Shown here: positions 44,241 through 55,378 of the stretch, one piece after another | How the letters are laid out: each line of letters begins with the position of its first letter | How positions within the stretch are numbered: the stretch's first letter is position 1 | Origin: Solanum dulcamara | Lineage: Eukaryota > Streptophyta > Magnoliopsida > Solanales > Solanaceae | Length of the DNA stretch: 64,000 nucleotides | Assembly (NCBI RefSeq): GCF_947179165.1 | Contig: NC_077239.1 | Coordinates: forward strand, 34,672,134 to 34,736,133 | Reading direction: 5' to 3' | The notes under the pieces: generated by a model | The model's input: the letters and a program-made list of their open reading frames with translations, nothing else | Databases searched by the model: none | What the model was told of the DNA's origin: nothing | Program-made: the position numbers and the translations under genes

Positions 44241-46553
44241 TGTCACGCCCTCGAATCTACACCCTAGGTGTGGCCGGCACTCGAAAATCATTCTTAGTTT
44301 CTAAGAGAACCTTTAGCTTGGCTGACTACTAAGTGAAAAACTTTATCTCTATCGCAAATCTTACTCATATGGGAAAATTTAAAGTATAAACATCACTATT
44401 AAAATAGCAGGCTCAAAACACTCTAAATATTATATAAAATAATGTTAAAACATAATCACAGAAAGATCGAAGTAACTCTATACTCTATCTACATCTATGA
44501 AGCCTCTAAATGATTCTATATAGGTACTGGGATAGACCCATGACTACCTCAAAAGGACTAATAATACTAAGTAATGAAAGTAAAAAAGAGTTCCTCTTCA
44601 AATGATGAGGCCTTACCAAAAGCTAAATGAAAAGTGATCTTCAACGATGCTCTTGTTGAGGATCTCTAACACATGTGTCTGCATCATAAAATGATGTGAC
44701 ATCTAAACATGTCAGTACATGGAATATACGGTATGTAAAATAGCTGAAAAGAAACATACTCACTGAATACTCAACTAAAATGAATACTGGAAAATATATG
44801 ACTGAAAGCAAAGCATGCAAAAAACTTCACAACTTTACAATAAAATAAGATAAATAATGCAACTCAAAATAATATAGTATTTTCTCTTAGCGTGGTATTT
44901 TTCTAACTAACGGCCATCACTATGAACCTCATGTTGATACAAGGTATTGATCACGTTGCTAGAGCTATACACAAGGATACAGGACACAACTCAACTCATG
45001 GATCCATATAAAGTCCATATAAGGGATTGAAGTGAGGAGTCGCCCAAACCAATGACACAATCCTATCTTACACTGGTTATGTAGTTTATGGGGTTTGAGT
45101 TATCTAAACTCTTCTCCAAATCGGTGCTTAATACTACTTCCAAAAATTATATAATTATGCTCATATACTTAAGTGAGTGAAAAATAATCAAAATATATCT
45201 CATTTAATCTCATTGGACTTTACTTTGATAAGCTCAAACTCGTTTCTCAACTCTTATACTTTATCTTAAAAATCAAAATACATTTAGGATTACTTGTGTT
45301 TCCTAAAACTCTTTATCAAAAGTATCATTTATGCTCAATACTCTAACTCATTTAGGCTTGGTAAAATAATGCATAATCAGTAATGTAGCGTATTATAATT
45401 CAAGGAAGATAATGTACTCAAAACTCTTTGCTCAATCGAGACATGGAAATATGTCATTCCTTAACTCAAAATGATGCATAGTAAAAGAAATTGTAAACAA
45501 TGAATGAGGATTCATGGAAAAATAAGTATGAACAATGACTTCAAGAATTTTAATATGGGTATAATCACAATATCAATAATCTGCAAAGAACTCAATGAAA
45601 GATATCATAACTCACTCGAAAATACAATATAATAGGATTAAACTCAAGCTTAAACTCAAAAGAATGAAATTTAGATGTAGGGCCCCGGATGGACTCAGTC
45701 CATTGTTATGATTAGCCTTACATACCTGGAAGAATGATGTTCTTGAAAAAATTGAAGAACTTGATTAATATGCTTCAACCCTACTTTTTTTTATCCTCCT
45801 AAACCTTGCTCTAAATCTTTTAAGTGTTAGTGATAGAAAAGTCACATAGGGTACTGATAAAGGGTCTAATTTAGTCCCAAAATATTAGAATTTTGGTTTG
45901 AAAAGGATGGAATAAGACCAAACTACCCCTTATTAAAACCGCTCTAGGTCTTCTAGGGTCGTGTTACGGACCGTACAACCTTCTATGGGCCATAGAAGAC
46001 CTCTCATGGAAACTGGGTGTCTAAAATTGAATCTACTAGAATTTTCCATGATGGGTCTATGGACCCCTTGTATGGGCTGTATACCCTTCTACAACCGTAA
46101 AAGGTGCTCGTGAAAGAGTGCTGAGTCTCTGAGGGTGGAGGGTCTACAGACCCCTCTACGAGTTATGGACCTTTTTATGAGTTATAGACCCTGATCATAA
46201 AATCGTGTGTACTTTCTAGTAGCTACTGGAATTGTAAAGTGGATCTATGGACCCCGTTACAAGTCATACACCCTTCAATGAGTTATAGGAAAGGGATCAT
46301 GTAATGGGTCTTAGGCTGTGCTTCAAGGCTTCCTCTACGGACAGTTCCTATGGTCCATAGGAACTTTTATGGGCTGTAGGAGCCTTCTGTAGAAGAGTCT
46401 CAAGAACTAAAAATTTCACTAACTCAGGTTAGGTTCTACGAGTCCCTCCTACGGTACGTAGATAGAACGCATACAAGTCCTCTGGTGCAAAAACTCAGTT
46501 TTTTTCCAGGGCTCCTTATACTGATTTAAGATAGAATATTTTAGAGTGTTATA
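44241..46553 (-). repeat. Element B 5' LTR (2313 bp)
   Basis: On the minus strand it starts TATAACACTCTAAAATATTC (46553 downward; TG changed to TA) and ends GAGGGCGTGACA at 44241. The first third carries many words of the type TACGGACCGTAC and CTATGGGCCATAG (45960-46470). The inner part matches the fragments at 22460-23274 and 39192-39238. Confidence 0.85.
45960..46470 (-). repeat. Dispersed TACGGACCGTA-type inverted-repeat words in the LTR of B
   Basis: At least ten imperfect palindromes such as ACGGACCGTAC (45974), CTATGGGCCATAGAAG (45986), CTATGGTCCATAGG (46350) and CTACGGTACGTAG (46449) lie in about 500 bp, near the start of the LTR as read on the minus strand. Confidence 0.75.
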
Positions 46554-47758
46554 GTCTTGACCATTTTGACTTCAAATTTTTGGGAAATAGCTTCAACCTC
46601 GAGTTGATTAGCAAGACCCAATCCCTTGGAGTAAATTTTCTCTTCAAAACCTTTTGATTAGAAAATGCTTCATCTAGATTTTGTAAATTTTCTCACTTTC
46701 GTAAGCTCTTAATCCGAGTTCATCAATTTCATTGAGATATTTCACCTTGCTTGTGCCACTTTTGACCAATTCGTGTTTAGATTCTTTAAGACCCATATAG
46801 CCTTGTGCCTTAATTCAAGTGGCAAGTGACAAGCTTTTCCAAGAACCATTTGGTGCGGAGACATCCCTATGGAGGTTTTGAACTCTGTTATGTATCTCAA
46901 CAAGGCATTGTCTAACTTCTTTGCCAAATTAGTACAGTTTGCATTTACGGTCTTTGCAAGAATTGATTTGATCTCTCAGTTAGACACCTCAACTTTTCTA
47001 CTTGTTTGTGGGTAATAAGAGTGTCTACCTTGTGCTTTACCCCATACTTTGCTAATATAGTTCTGAATGTTGTGTTGCAAAAGTTTAAACCTCCTTTAGT
47101 AATGATGACCCTCCGGGGTACCAAATATGGAGAATATGTATTTCTTGAGAAAAATGGTGACACTTTTTTCATCATTATTACAAAATTCAACAACTTCAAC
47201 CCATTTAGATACGTAATCTATAACCACCAAAATATAAGTGTTCCCATATAAACTTATGAAAGGCCCCATGAAATCAATCCCCTAAACATCAAAAAGTTCT
47301 ACTTTGAGGAGTGGTGTAAGAGATAGCTCGTTATGCCTTGATATTCCTCATTTCCTTTGACATTGGTCACATTTTTTTACCATATCATGAGTATTTTGAT
47401 AGATTGTTGGCCAGTAGAATCCGCATTGAAGTATCTTAGCAAATGTCCTTTTTCTTCTACAATGTCCTCCTACCGGGGAAGAGTGGAATGCCTCAAGAAT
47501 GGGCATAATTTCTATTTCTGGAACACATCACCTTATGATACCATTGATCCAGAGTCTAAATAAGTATGGTTAATCCCAATTGAACTTCTTTTCTTTATAT
47601 TAGAACTTTTTCCTTTGGTGGGAGTTTAGATTCTTCGACATGACATAGCTTACTAGGAAGTTCGCAACATCAGCAAACCATGGCATCATATCAAACAATG
47701 CAGCTAGGATTCACTCATTGAAGAATTATTATTTATTTCCATGCCTTCCCTTTGTCTT
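46554..47758 (-). pseudogene. Athila-type Ty3/gypsy integrase (left part of the Athila element)
   Basis: Read down from 47758: AALFDMMPWFADVANFLVS-like sequence (RNase H-integrase link), zinc domain remains, then YGVKHKVDTLITHKQVEKLR and FNSRLRLF-like KLFPKNLKSKWSR at the end. The frame 46927-46742 has KLDNALLRYITEFKTSIGMS and LGKACHLPLELRHKA, a signature of Athila integrase. Cut on the left by element B (46553) and on the right by element C (47759); the RT and RNase H of the same element lie at 62589-64000. Confidence 0.88.
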
Positions 47759-49855
47759 TGTAAAACTCCAGAAGTTAAAGTCAAAACAAAAGAAGATTTC
47801 AGGAAAATAGACTGACTCATCTAAGAGTTGACCTATGAGTCGTAGGTACTTATATGAGTTGTAGGAGTAGCTCATGGTACTGATATTGAGGTTGAGAATT
47901 TTACTAAGTGAGGAAGTGAGTCTACGAGTCAAATTATGACTCATAGAAGTGAAGACAAGTCGTAGATGGACTCACAGTGAAACTTCAGAGACTCAAGTTT
48001 TTGTGATTTTTTAAAAGTTGCACGACGAATTGGGTCTACGACCCATAGACAAGATGATGAATCATAAGACAGATTAATAAGAGAAGATCAGAGGATCAGA
48101 GTTTTCAAGGTTGCTAGGATAATTCATTTCTACAACTCATCAAAATGTTGACGACTCGTAAGGACCTATTGTAGGGTTCTTTGGCTAGGATTAATGAAGA
48201 GTATTGTTTCTTTTTCCGTGTTTGGTTCAATGAATCTAGAAAATTTTTGGGGAAAGTTCAGAACCTAAAAATACCCTAACCCTTCAAATTTCCTCTTATT
48301 CCTGTTCATTCTCTAAATTTTTCAAAGGCATTTAAGGAAGTTTCTCTCAAAATCTTCTTCTACAAGTAAAGCTAGGGTTTCAAGAATGCAAGTCTGCCTT
48401 TCAATTTCAAGTCTAGAATTCATCAAGGTATGTGGTATTTCATTCATGTCTTTCATTCACCCATGAAGTCCCAAGGGTATCCTAAAAAAATTCTCAATTT
48501 TAATTATTTTCTAACCCTAGATTGATGATATTGCATTGAGTTGTTTCAATTATGTTTTTAATTTGATTCAATGATTATTATAAGCATGATTATAACTTAA
48601 TTGCATGATTTCAAGTTGTTATACAAAAGCCCATGCATAAAGTTATTTCCAATGATGATTTCCATGAACTATGATCATGAATTTTAATGATTTTCAATGA
48701 AGGCGTTATGAATAATGTTTGAGATTTATGAATGGATAATAAAGATTATAAATGATGATTCAATGATGTTCAAGTAAATTCTTATGGTGTGATAAGGAAA
48801 ATTCTCACGCAATCATGTTAAAAAGGTGATAAGGACAATTCTCACCAAGTTTAAGATTCTTATGAATCAACCATGTTAATGAGCTACTCTTATGACTATT
48901 TTTATGATGATGTTATTGATGATGGTTTAATGATTTCTATTGGGATATTGACTGAGAACCAAGAGGAATTTTAGGTGGGGTTTGGTCTGGTAACCAAAGG
49001 TTTGTTATCCAAGGGAATCCTTGTAGCAACCTAAAGCCCCAAACTACGTCGCCACCGTAGGTTGCCTTTATGGCCTAGCTAGTGAATCTACATATAGCTC
49101 ATGATGTTAAAGATGTTCTCACGAAGTCTACCTTGGCAAGTAGGCTCTCTCTTCTCGATGTGGGAGTTATATCGAATTTTATGTTATAGCTCGCATGGTC
49201 TTAAATGTCGATTAAAGGTATTATCCCACACAAGTTATTTGAAATGAAGTAAGTTCTATTATGATGTATCTAATGCATTGACCACAAGTTTTTAATATGA
49301 TTTCAAATATTTTATTTTCAAGTCTTGTTCATGCTTTTCATTATATTGGTCATGCATCCTATTATCATATTGATTATGTCTGTATTCTCAAGGTTTATGC
49401 ATAATCTCACATACTTAGTACTTTCTATGTACTAACGCATATTTTTGCCTACATTATCTCATAATGTAGGGACGGATGATCAGACTATGCATCCTATTTG
49501 GGCTAGATCTTTCTAGTTTTTCTATAGAGTTGGTGAGTCCTCATTCATCAAGGACAAGACATTACTTTATATTGCTACTTTGACTCTTTTATGTTAGGGT
49601 GAGCTAGGAGCTTGTCCTAAGCCCTTGTCTAGTTACATAGAGGCATGTTTAGACATAAAGTTGATATAGTTCATTCTTGGGCATATGATTTGTGTTTTCC
49701 TTTATTCCTAGACTTCTATGATTGAGATTGTCTTTCCGCTTGATTTCATTATATGTTACTTTACCTTATGAATTTGATGTATGCTAAAAGGCTTGATTAG
49801 AAGCCTTCCGGTTTCCGATTGCCATATCACTTCTAGGGTCTAGCTTGGGGTATGA
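47759..49855 (+). repeat. Element C 5' LTR
   Basis: Starts TGTAAAACTCCAGAAG. TACGAGTCRTAG-type inverted words lie at 47830-48180. The rest follows the layout of the LTR of A (TAGCTCGCATGGTCTTAAAT near 49190, ACATAATGTAGGGA-type word near 49465, GTGAGCTAGGAGCTTGTCCT near 49600), ending TAGCTTGGGGTATGA. Clearly diverged from the 3' copy. Confidence 0.88.
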
Positions 49856-49860
49856 AAAAA

Positions 49861-49875
49861 TTAGTATCTGAGCAC
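49861..49875 (+). other. Element C primer binding site
   Basis: TTAGTATCTGAGCAC, the decayed counterpart of the TGGTATCAGAGC site. A leader of about 190 bp follows before gag. Confidence 0.7.
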
Positions 49876-50066
49876 AAGGTTTAGGGAGTCTAACATGCCA
49901 TGTCAAGTAGAGTCTTGTTCATGGATGTGAAGCATGCCGCATCTATGAATAGGAGGCTATGAGGCGTTTTAGGAAAATCTTACTTCTTTTAATGGTCTAT
50001 GTTATGCGATAAAGTGGTACTTTAAGTCATTCCCTTCTAATGATTGTTCTTTGTAATTTTCAGAAA

Positions 50067-51185
50067 ATGCCTCCATGAAGAGATACCTTACAAAGGAATG
50101 TCGAAGAGGAGCAACAAGCTACAAATGATCCCTTAAATGAAAAAGTCTCATATACTGAGTTCCGAATGGTTTTCCAAGTGCTTTCTCAAGCTATGATGAC
50201 ACAATCCAACTGTGAGGTGGTTGCTCTCGTGAACCCATATGTGGGTACGACAACGACAAGGGTTCGTGACTTTATGAGGATGAATCCTTTAGAATTTTGG
50301 GGCTTCAAGGTGGATGAGGATCCACCAAAATTCATTGAGAGTATTCATAAGATTGTGGAGATAATGGGGGTTAGTATGGTGGAGAGGGAGGAGTTGTCTA
50401 CTTACCAACTGAAGGGTGTTGCTAGAATATGGTTTGTTAAATAGAGGAGTGAGAGGCTTAGAGAGCTGGGTCCCGAGAATTGGGAAGAATTCAAAGGTAT
50501 GTTTCCTGATTGATTTTTCCCATTAGAGTTGAGGTAGGCAAAGATACAAGAGTTCATCAACCTTAAGCAAGTGGATATGAGTGTGAGGGACTATGCCTTC
50601 AAGTTTACCCAATTGTCAAAATATGCCCCGTTTATAGTTGCAGACCCAAGAGATCATATGAGCAAGTTCATTTTGGGTGTGTCAGACCTGGTGTCTAAGG
50701 AATGTAATATGACTATGTTGACTAGGGAAATAGATATCTCTAGAATTATGACCCATGCACAGAAAATAGAGTATGAGAAGCTAAGAGAGAAATCTAAAGA
50801 GTCCAAATGGGCAAGAATCGATGGTCGGGGTTTCTCTCATACTAAGTCCAAAAATGGTGGGCATCCTTAACTTCGCCAAAGGTGTTCCGATCAAGGTTCT
50901 TCGAATACTTCAACTTCAAGGATTGACAAGGATAGGGTGCCCAACCCTAAGCCTCAAAAAGGAATTCCAAATGGCCAAGTTATCCATGCATGCAAGAAGT
51001 GTGGGAAGAATCATAAGGTAGAGTGTTTAGAGGGATTGAATGTGTGCTATAAGTTTGGCAAGATGGATTGTCATGCTAAGAAATGTATAGTTAAAGATGG
51101 TCATCCTCAAGGACAAGTTGTTCATGGAAGACATGTACAACAAGGTTCCCAAGCTCAACCAAAAGGTGGTCAACACAATAATTGA
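50067..51185 (+). pseudogene. Element C gag
   Basis: The ATG at 50067 gives Met-Pro-Pro and then a TGA (50076-50078) where A-type relatives have an Arg codon, so gag is closed at codon 4. The frame goes on with YTEFRMVFQVLSQAMMTQ and MNPLEFWGFKVDEDPPKFIE, a stop at 50442, VDMSVRDYAFKFTQLSKYAP (50571 on) and, after a shift, a degraded zinc knuckle CYKFGKMDCHAKKC at about 51044-51085, in which the second Cys is Phe. Confidence 0.88.
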
Positions 51186-51239
51186 TTTTATTCTCTTCAT
51201 GCTAGGAAAGAGGTGGAAGAGACTCCGGATGTTGTCACC

Positions 51240-51560
51240 GTTATGTTATAGGTATTTCATTATGACGTTTATGCCTTGCTTGATTCGGGTGAAAATTTAT
51301 CTTTTGTTACTCCTTATATGGCTATGATATTTGATGTTAGACTTAAAATATTATTAGAGCCTTTTTCAATTTATATTCTCGTAGGTGAGTCGGTTGAGGC
51401 TAAAAGAGTCTATAGAAATTGTTTGATTTCAATTTTTCACAAGTTACTTAATCTGATCTAGTTGAACTTGATATGAATTATTTTGATGTTATCCTTGGCA
51501 TGGATTGTCTATATGCTTGCTATGATTCTATTGATTGTAGAACCCATGTGGTTAAGTTTC
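51240..51560 (+). pseudogene. Element C protease
   Basis: YALLDSGENLSFVTPYMAM with the DSG loop near 51279, then LEPFSIYILVGESVEAKRVY, in frame 51276-51461; FDVILGMDCLYACYDSIDCR follows after a stop. Between 51186 and 51240 the gag-protease link carries stops. Confidence 0.85.
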
Positions 51561-51646
51561 AATTTCCTAATGAGCCGATCCTAGAATGGAGGGGTAGTAA
51601 TTTCGTGTTTAAGGATTAATTTATCTCGTGCCTTAAAACTCAAAAA

Positions 51647-52620
51647 ATGATTTCCAAAGGTTATATCTACCATTTTGTATGGGTTAGGGTTACAGATTCC
51701 AAAGTTCCTACTCTAGAGTCGGTCCATATTGTTAATGAGTTTCCGAATGTGTTTTCTGATGACCTATTCGGTGTTCCTCCCGAAAGAGAAATTGACTTTG
51801 GCATAGACCTTCCTCCCGATACCCAACCTATTTCTATTTCTTCTTACCTAATGGTTTTGGTGGAACTAAAAGAGTTAAAGGATCAATTGAAGGATTTTTT
51901 AGACAAGGGTTTTATTGGACCAAGTATATCTCCATGGGGTGCTCCTATTTTGTTTTTTAGAAAGAAGGATGGTTCGCTTCATATGTGTATTGACTACCAA
52001 CAACTAAATAAAGTGACCATAAATAATAAATATCCAATTCCAATGATAGATGAATTGTTTAACCAATTATAAGGGGCAAGCTATTTCTCTAAAATTGATC
52101 TGTGTTCTGGTTATCACCAACTAAGGGTGAGGGAGTGTGATATTCCAAAGATGGCGTTCGAATAAGGTTGAGCATTTTAAATTTCTAGTTATGTCTTTTG
52201 GACTAACCACTACCTCCACGACCTTCATGGACTTGATGAATAGTGTATTCAAGCAATACTTAGATATGTTCGTGATTATATTTATTGATGATATTTTGAT
52301 TTACTCCAAGAGTAAGAAGGAGCATGCCGATCATTTGATGATAGTGTTGCAAGTACTTAGAGACAGTCAATTGTTTGCCAAGTTTAGAAAGTATGAATTT
52401 TGGTTGAGATCGGTTGCTTTTCTTGGTCTCACATTGTTTCCGATGAAGAGATTATGGTTGATCCTACGAAAACTGAGGTGGTTAAGAATTGGCCTAGACC
52501 ATTGAGTCTATCGGATATTAGAAACTTTTTGGGCTTAGCCGATTATTATAAAAGGTTTGTGGAAGGTTTTTCATCAATTTCTTTGCCTTTTACCAAGTTG
52601 ATCCAAAAGAAGGTAAAATT
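51647..52620 (+). pseudogene. Element C reverse transcriptase
   Basis: Frames 51647-52072, 52137-52505 and 52400 on: [55 protein letters not shown] (after a TAA at 52070), [17 protein letters not shown] and [14 protein letters not shown], where both catalytic Asp are present, unlike in A and [20 protein letters not shown] ends the domain. Stops and frameshifts make it inactive. Confidence 0.9.
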
Positions 52621-53057
52621 TCAATGGTCGGAAGCTTATGAGAAGAGTTTCCAAGAGTTGAAAGATCGACTTACTATCGCTCCCATTTTGACTTTATCGG
52701 AAGGGTCCGATATTTTTGTTGTGTATTGTAATGCCTCAAGGATTGGACTTGGGTGTGTGTTTATGCAATATGAAACTGTGATAACCTATGCTTCTAGGCA
52801 ACTTAAGGTGCATGAAATAAACTATCTGACTCATGACTTGGATTTAGCGGTGGTTGTGTTTGCTTTGAAGATTTGGAGATAATATCTTTATAGTGTCCAT
52901 GTGGATGTGTTCACCGGTCATAAGATCTTGCAATATGTGTTTAATCAAAAGGACTTGAACCTTTGACAAAGGAGATAACTTGAATTATTGAAGGACTATG
53001 ATATGAGTGTGTTGTATCATTCGGGTAAGACTAATGTTGTTGCCGATGCTCTTAGGC
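52621..53057 (+). pseudogene. Element C RNase H
   Basis: [17 protein letters not shown] (first Asp of the usual YCDAS changed to Asn), [20 protein letters not shown], a stop at 52880, HVDVFTGHKILQYVF, then VLYHSGKTNVVADALR. It breaks off at about 53057, where a DNA transposon begins. Confidence 0.85.
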
Positions 53058-53517
53058 CTCATATTTTCCCATTAATATTCGGACGTCTGAATCTGAATAA
53101 GCATCTGAATATTAAGATGTGGTTTATAAATTTAAACACTGAATAATTAAGACTATTTGTTTTCAATATCTGAATGTATTGTGTATTTGGTTAACATAAA
53201 AATCTTTTTAATTACAAAAAATTAATCACAACACATAATTATAATTAACAAGCATAACATTAAAAAATATCACGAATAATTTTTTTATAGGCATAATATA
53301 ATATCAAAAAGTTCAAAGTATAATTGATTCTAGTCGAAAAATCATTATCAACGTCTAAAATATATTTCTATCTAATTAAAAAAAATTAAAGAATTCCTAT
53401 TTTCCCCCCAATAACCTTAATCCAATTCTCTAACTTCTGAACCTCTAGAGTCATCCATGCTTTTTTGTGGCTGTCAGTTGCACAAAATATACTAACAATT
53501 GTATTGTATAATGGATC

Positions 53518-54110
53518 TTACCATCCAAATCCATCTAATGTTTCATATATCTTCAAAGGTAGGTGCACTATTTTTTTAATTAATAACTCCAAAGCAGTAC
53601 TCATCTTCTCATCAATTTCCAATTGAGAAAAAGAGATTTTTCTTTTTTTCCCAAAAACTTTCTTTTCAACTAAAACTGAAGATTGGGATGGAGAATTATT
53701 AGGAGTTCTATTATTTTTGTCACCAACTACTTGTTCAACTTTATCAGGTGTATCTACATTTATAGTAGTAGATACAAAAGAGACACCAGGACGGGGATAG
53801 GTACAACTTGGACTCCAACCATGAACTCCTGTTGCAGTAGAACCTTCAAAAAGTTTTGTACACAAATCTGGGAAGGGTAGATGTGAAGTCTTCAATGTTT
53901 TTGCTTTTGGATGAGCCTACATTCAAATATAAGATATCATATTTTTAATAAGAACATAAAACCTTTTTTATAGCAAAAGGAAGAAAAAATTTATTAATTA
54001 ATACTAACCTTTATGTACTCATCGCACTCACTATTAGACCTTAGAATAGTATTGGTTGCTGGATCATAAATAAACCAATCTTTTTAGTTATTGACAACCA
54101 AGCTTCATAT
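53518..54110 (-). pseudogene. Myb/SANT-like domain protein remnant
   Basis: The frame 53895-53518 shows SHLPFPDLCTKLFEGSTATG and VHGWSPSCTYPRPG, then KKRKISFSQLEIDEKMSTAL, the pattern of plant L10-interacting-MYB-domain-like proteins, which are related to the DNA-binding ORF of PIF/Harbinger elements. Upstream (54110-53990) remains of the preceding segment are readable (AWLSITKKIGLF-like, SECDEYIK). It contains several stops; introns cannot be excluded. Whether this is the transposon's own ORF or a captured host gene piece is not decided. Confidence 0.6.
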
Positions 54111-54595
54111 TTTTCTCTTAGATAATCTAACGATTCTTCATCTTTCTTTGGGTAACAATAAACCCATGAGAGGTTTTCAAAGCTATTTTAACGTTATTTC
54201 ATGAGTCTGACTTCAAACTACTTCCAAGTCTGGTTTATCTTAGAAATAGAATTCCTAAGGATTGGCCCGTTTAAAGATATTTCTTGATACAAGTTTCTAA
54301 AAAAGTCTTATTTATCTCCAAATTCTTCCTAATCACTCTTGAATTTTCACTAGATTGTTTCATAGATGAAATATAAAATATAATAAATATAATATATGAA
54401 CAGAAGAAACAAAAAATAACTAAACAAAGACAATCAAGATGATTAAAAGCATCAAAAACAAAGATTTTTTTTTCATATTTAGAATATAGTGGCAAAAACT
54501 AATTTAGTTGTAGTATGTCATGGTATTTCTTCTTTTTACTACTCTCTAATTTACATGTATTAAGAGATTAAAATATAATAATAAGAATAATAATA

Positions 54596-54955
54596 TATTT
54601 AATTTAATCTCACAAGTGGGTTTGATCATACCAGCGAGTTTGAAAGTTTGAAGATCAAACAGTCTCAAAAACATCAGTGGCCTAAGATCAAATTCTAATA
54701 CGAAACCTCAAATATAGATACATAGTTTAATAATAACAATATATCTAGTGTAATCTCACAAAGGGTTTGATCATAAGTCTCAATAAAATTAGTGGCCTAA
54801 AATAAAATTTTAATAAAACACTTTAACTATGTACAAAATTCAACAACAATAATATATCTAGTGTAATCTCACAAGTGTATTTGATGATCAAAGAGTCTCA
54901 ATAAAATTAGTGGCCTAAGATCAAATTTTAATAAGAAACCTCAAATATGTAGACA
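54596..54955. repeat. Three imperfect tandem units of about 110-146 bp
   Basis: Each unit contains AATCTCACAAGTGTRTTTGA, AGTCTCAATAAAATTAGTGG and CCTAAGATCAAATTTTAATA. They lie in the non-coding right part of the DNA transposon. Confidence 0.75.
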
Positions 54956-55378
54956 TATTTATTGTTCCACCACCAATTTATTTGAGAGAAAGCTTTCCCT
55001 TGTTGTTTTTACTTGCCTCAAGAATTCTTGACAAACATCAATACACCAAAAATATTTTTGCAATAAGAGTTTTTGAAAAACATTAATCTACCCATAAAAA
55101 TTGTTAATATTAAAAAAATACTTGTAAAGATTATGAAAACTTATCAGTTCAAGAGGAAAAATTGGTGTTGATTGAGAAAAGAGAGGAAGAAAGTTTATGG
55201 TAGTGTGAGAAAAGTCGTGCAAATAGAGAGTGAAAGAGGTGAGGCAATGTCTTGTTATTTTTTATAGTGTGTTTAATAATTCTGAATGTTGTTAAGACTC
55301 TCCTACAAATCTAATTTATTCAGATCTTTCAGATCCATTAATAGGCTTTTTTTAAAAAAATAAATGGACTTAATGGGA

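Larger units (their letters stand above)
22460..46553 (-). mobile_element. Element B: Tekay-like Ty3/gypsy chromovirus, split by nested LINE-3
   Basis: The 5' LTR is 44241-46553, gag to chromodomain runs from 44023 down to 39285, and the rest of the 3' LTR lies in two pieces (39192-39238 and 22460-23274). The two pieces match 45368-45417 and about 44525-45352 of the 5' LTR in the same orientation and order, so the DNA between them (LINE-3 with its own insertions, 23275-39191) is an insertion in the 3' LTR. B itself is about 8.2 kb. Its RT block is inverted. The right edge abuts an Athila integrase, so B was inserted in the Athila element. Confidence 0.85.
53058..55378 (-). mobile_element. DNA transposon with a Myb/SANT-like ORF, inserted in element C
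   Basis: The left end (CCCATTAATATTCGGACGTC followed by TGAATCTGAATAA) and the reverse complement of the right end (CCTATTAATGGATCTGAAAG followed by ATCTGAATAA) form an imperfect inverted repeat of about 40 bp. Exact edges and the target duplication are unresolved, partly because element D starts at 55379. The Myb/SANT-like ORF suggests PIF/Harbinger, but no transposase is seen and the termini also resemble hAT-like repeats, so the superfamily stays open. Confidence 0.6.

Noticed and set aside
47754..47758. GTCTT before the 5' LTR of C as a target duplication
   Set aside because: The bases after the 3' LTR are GGCCC; ATCTT occurs only five bases further on, so no duplication can be claimed.
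49861..49875. tRNA gene at the TGGTATCAGAGC-like sites (also 31580 and 44225)
   Set aside because: Only 12-16 bases match; they are primer binding sites next to LTR ends, not tRNA genes.
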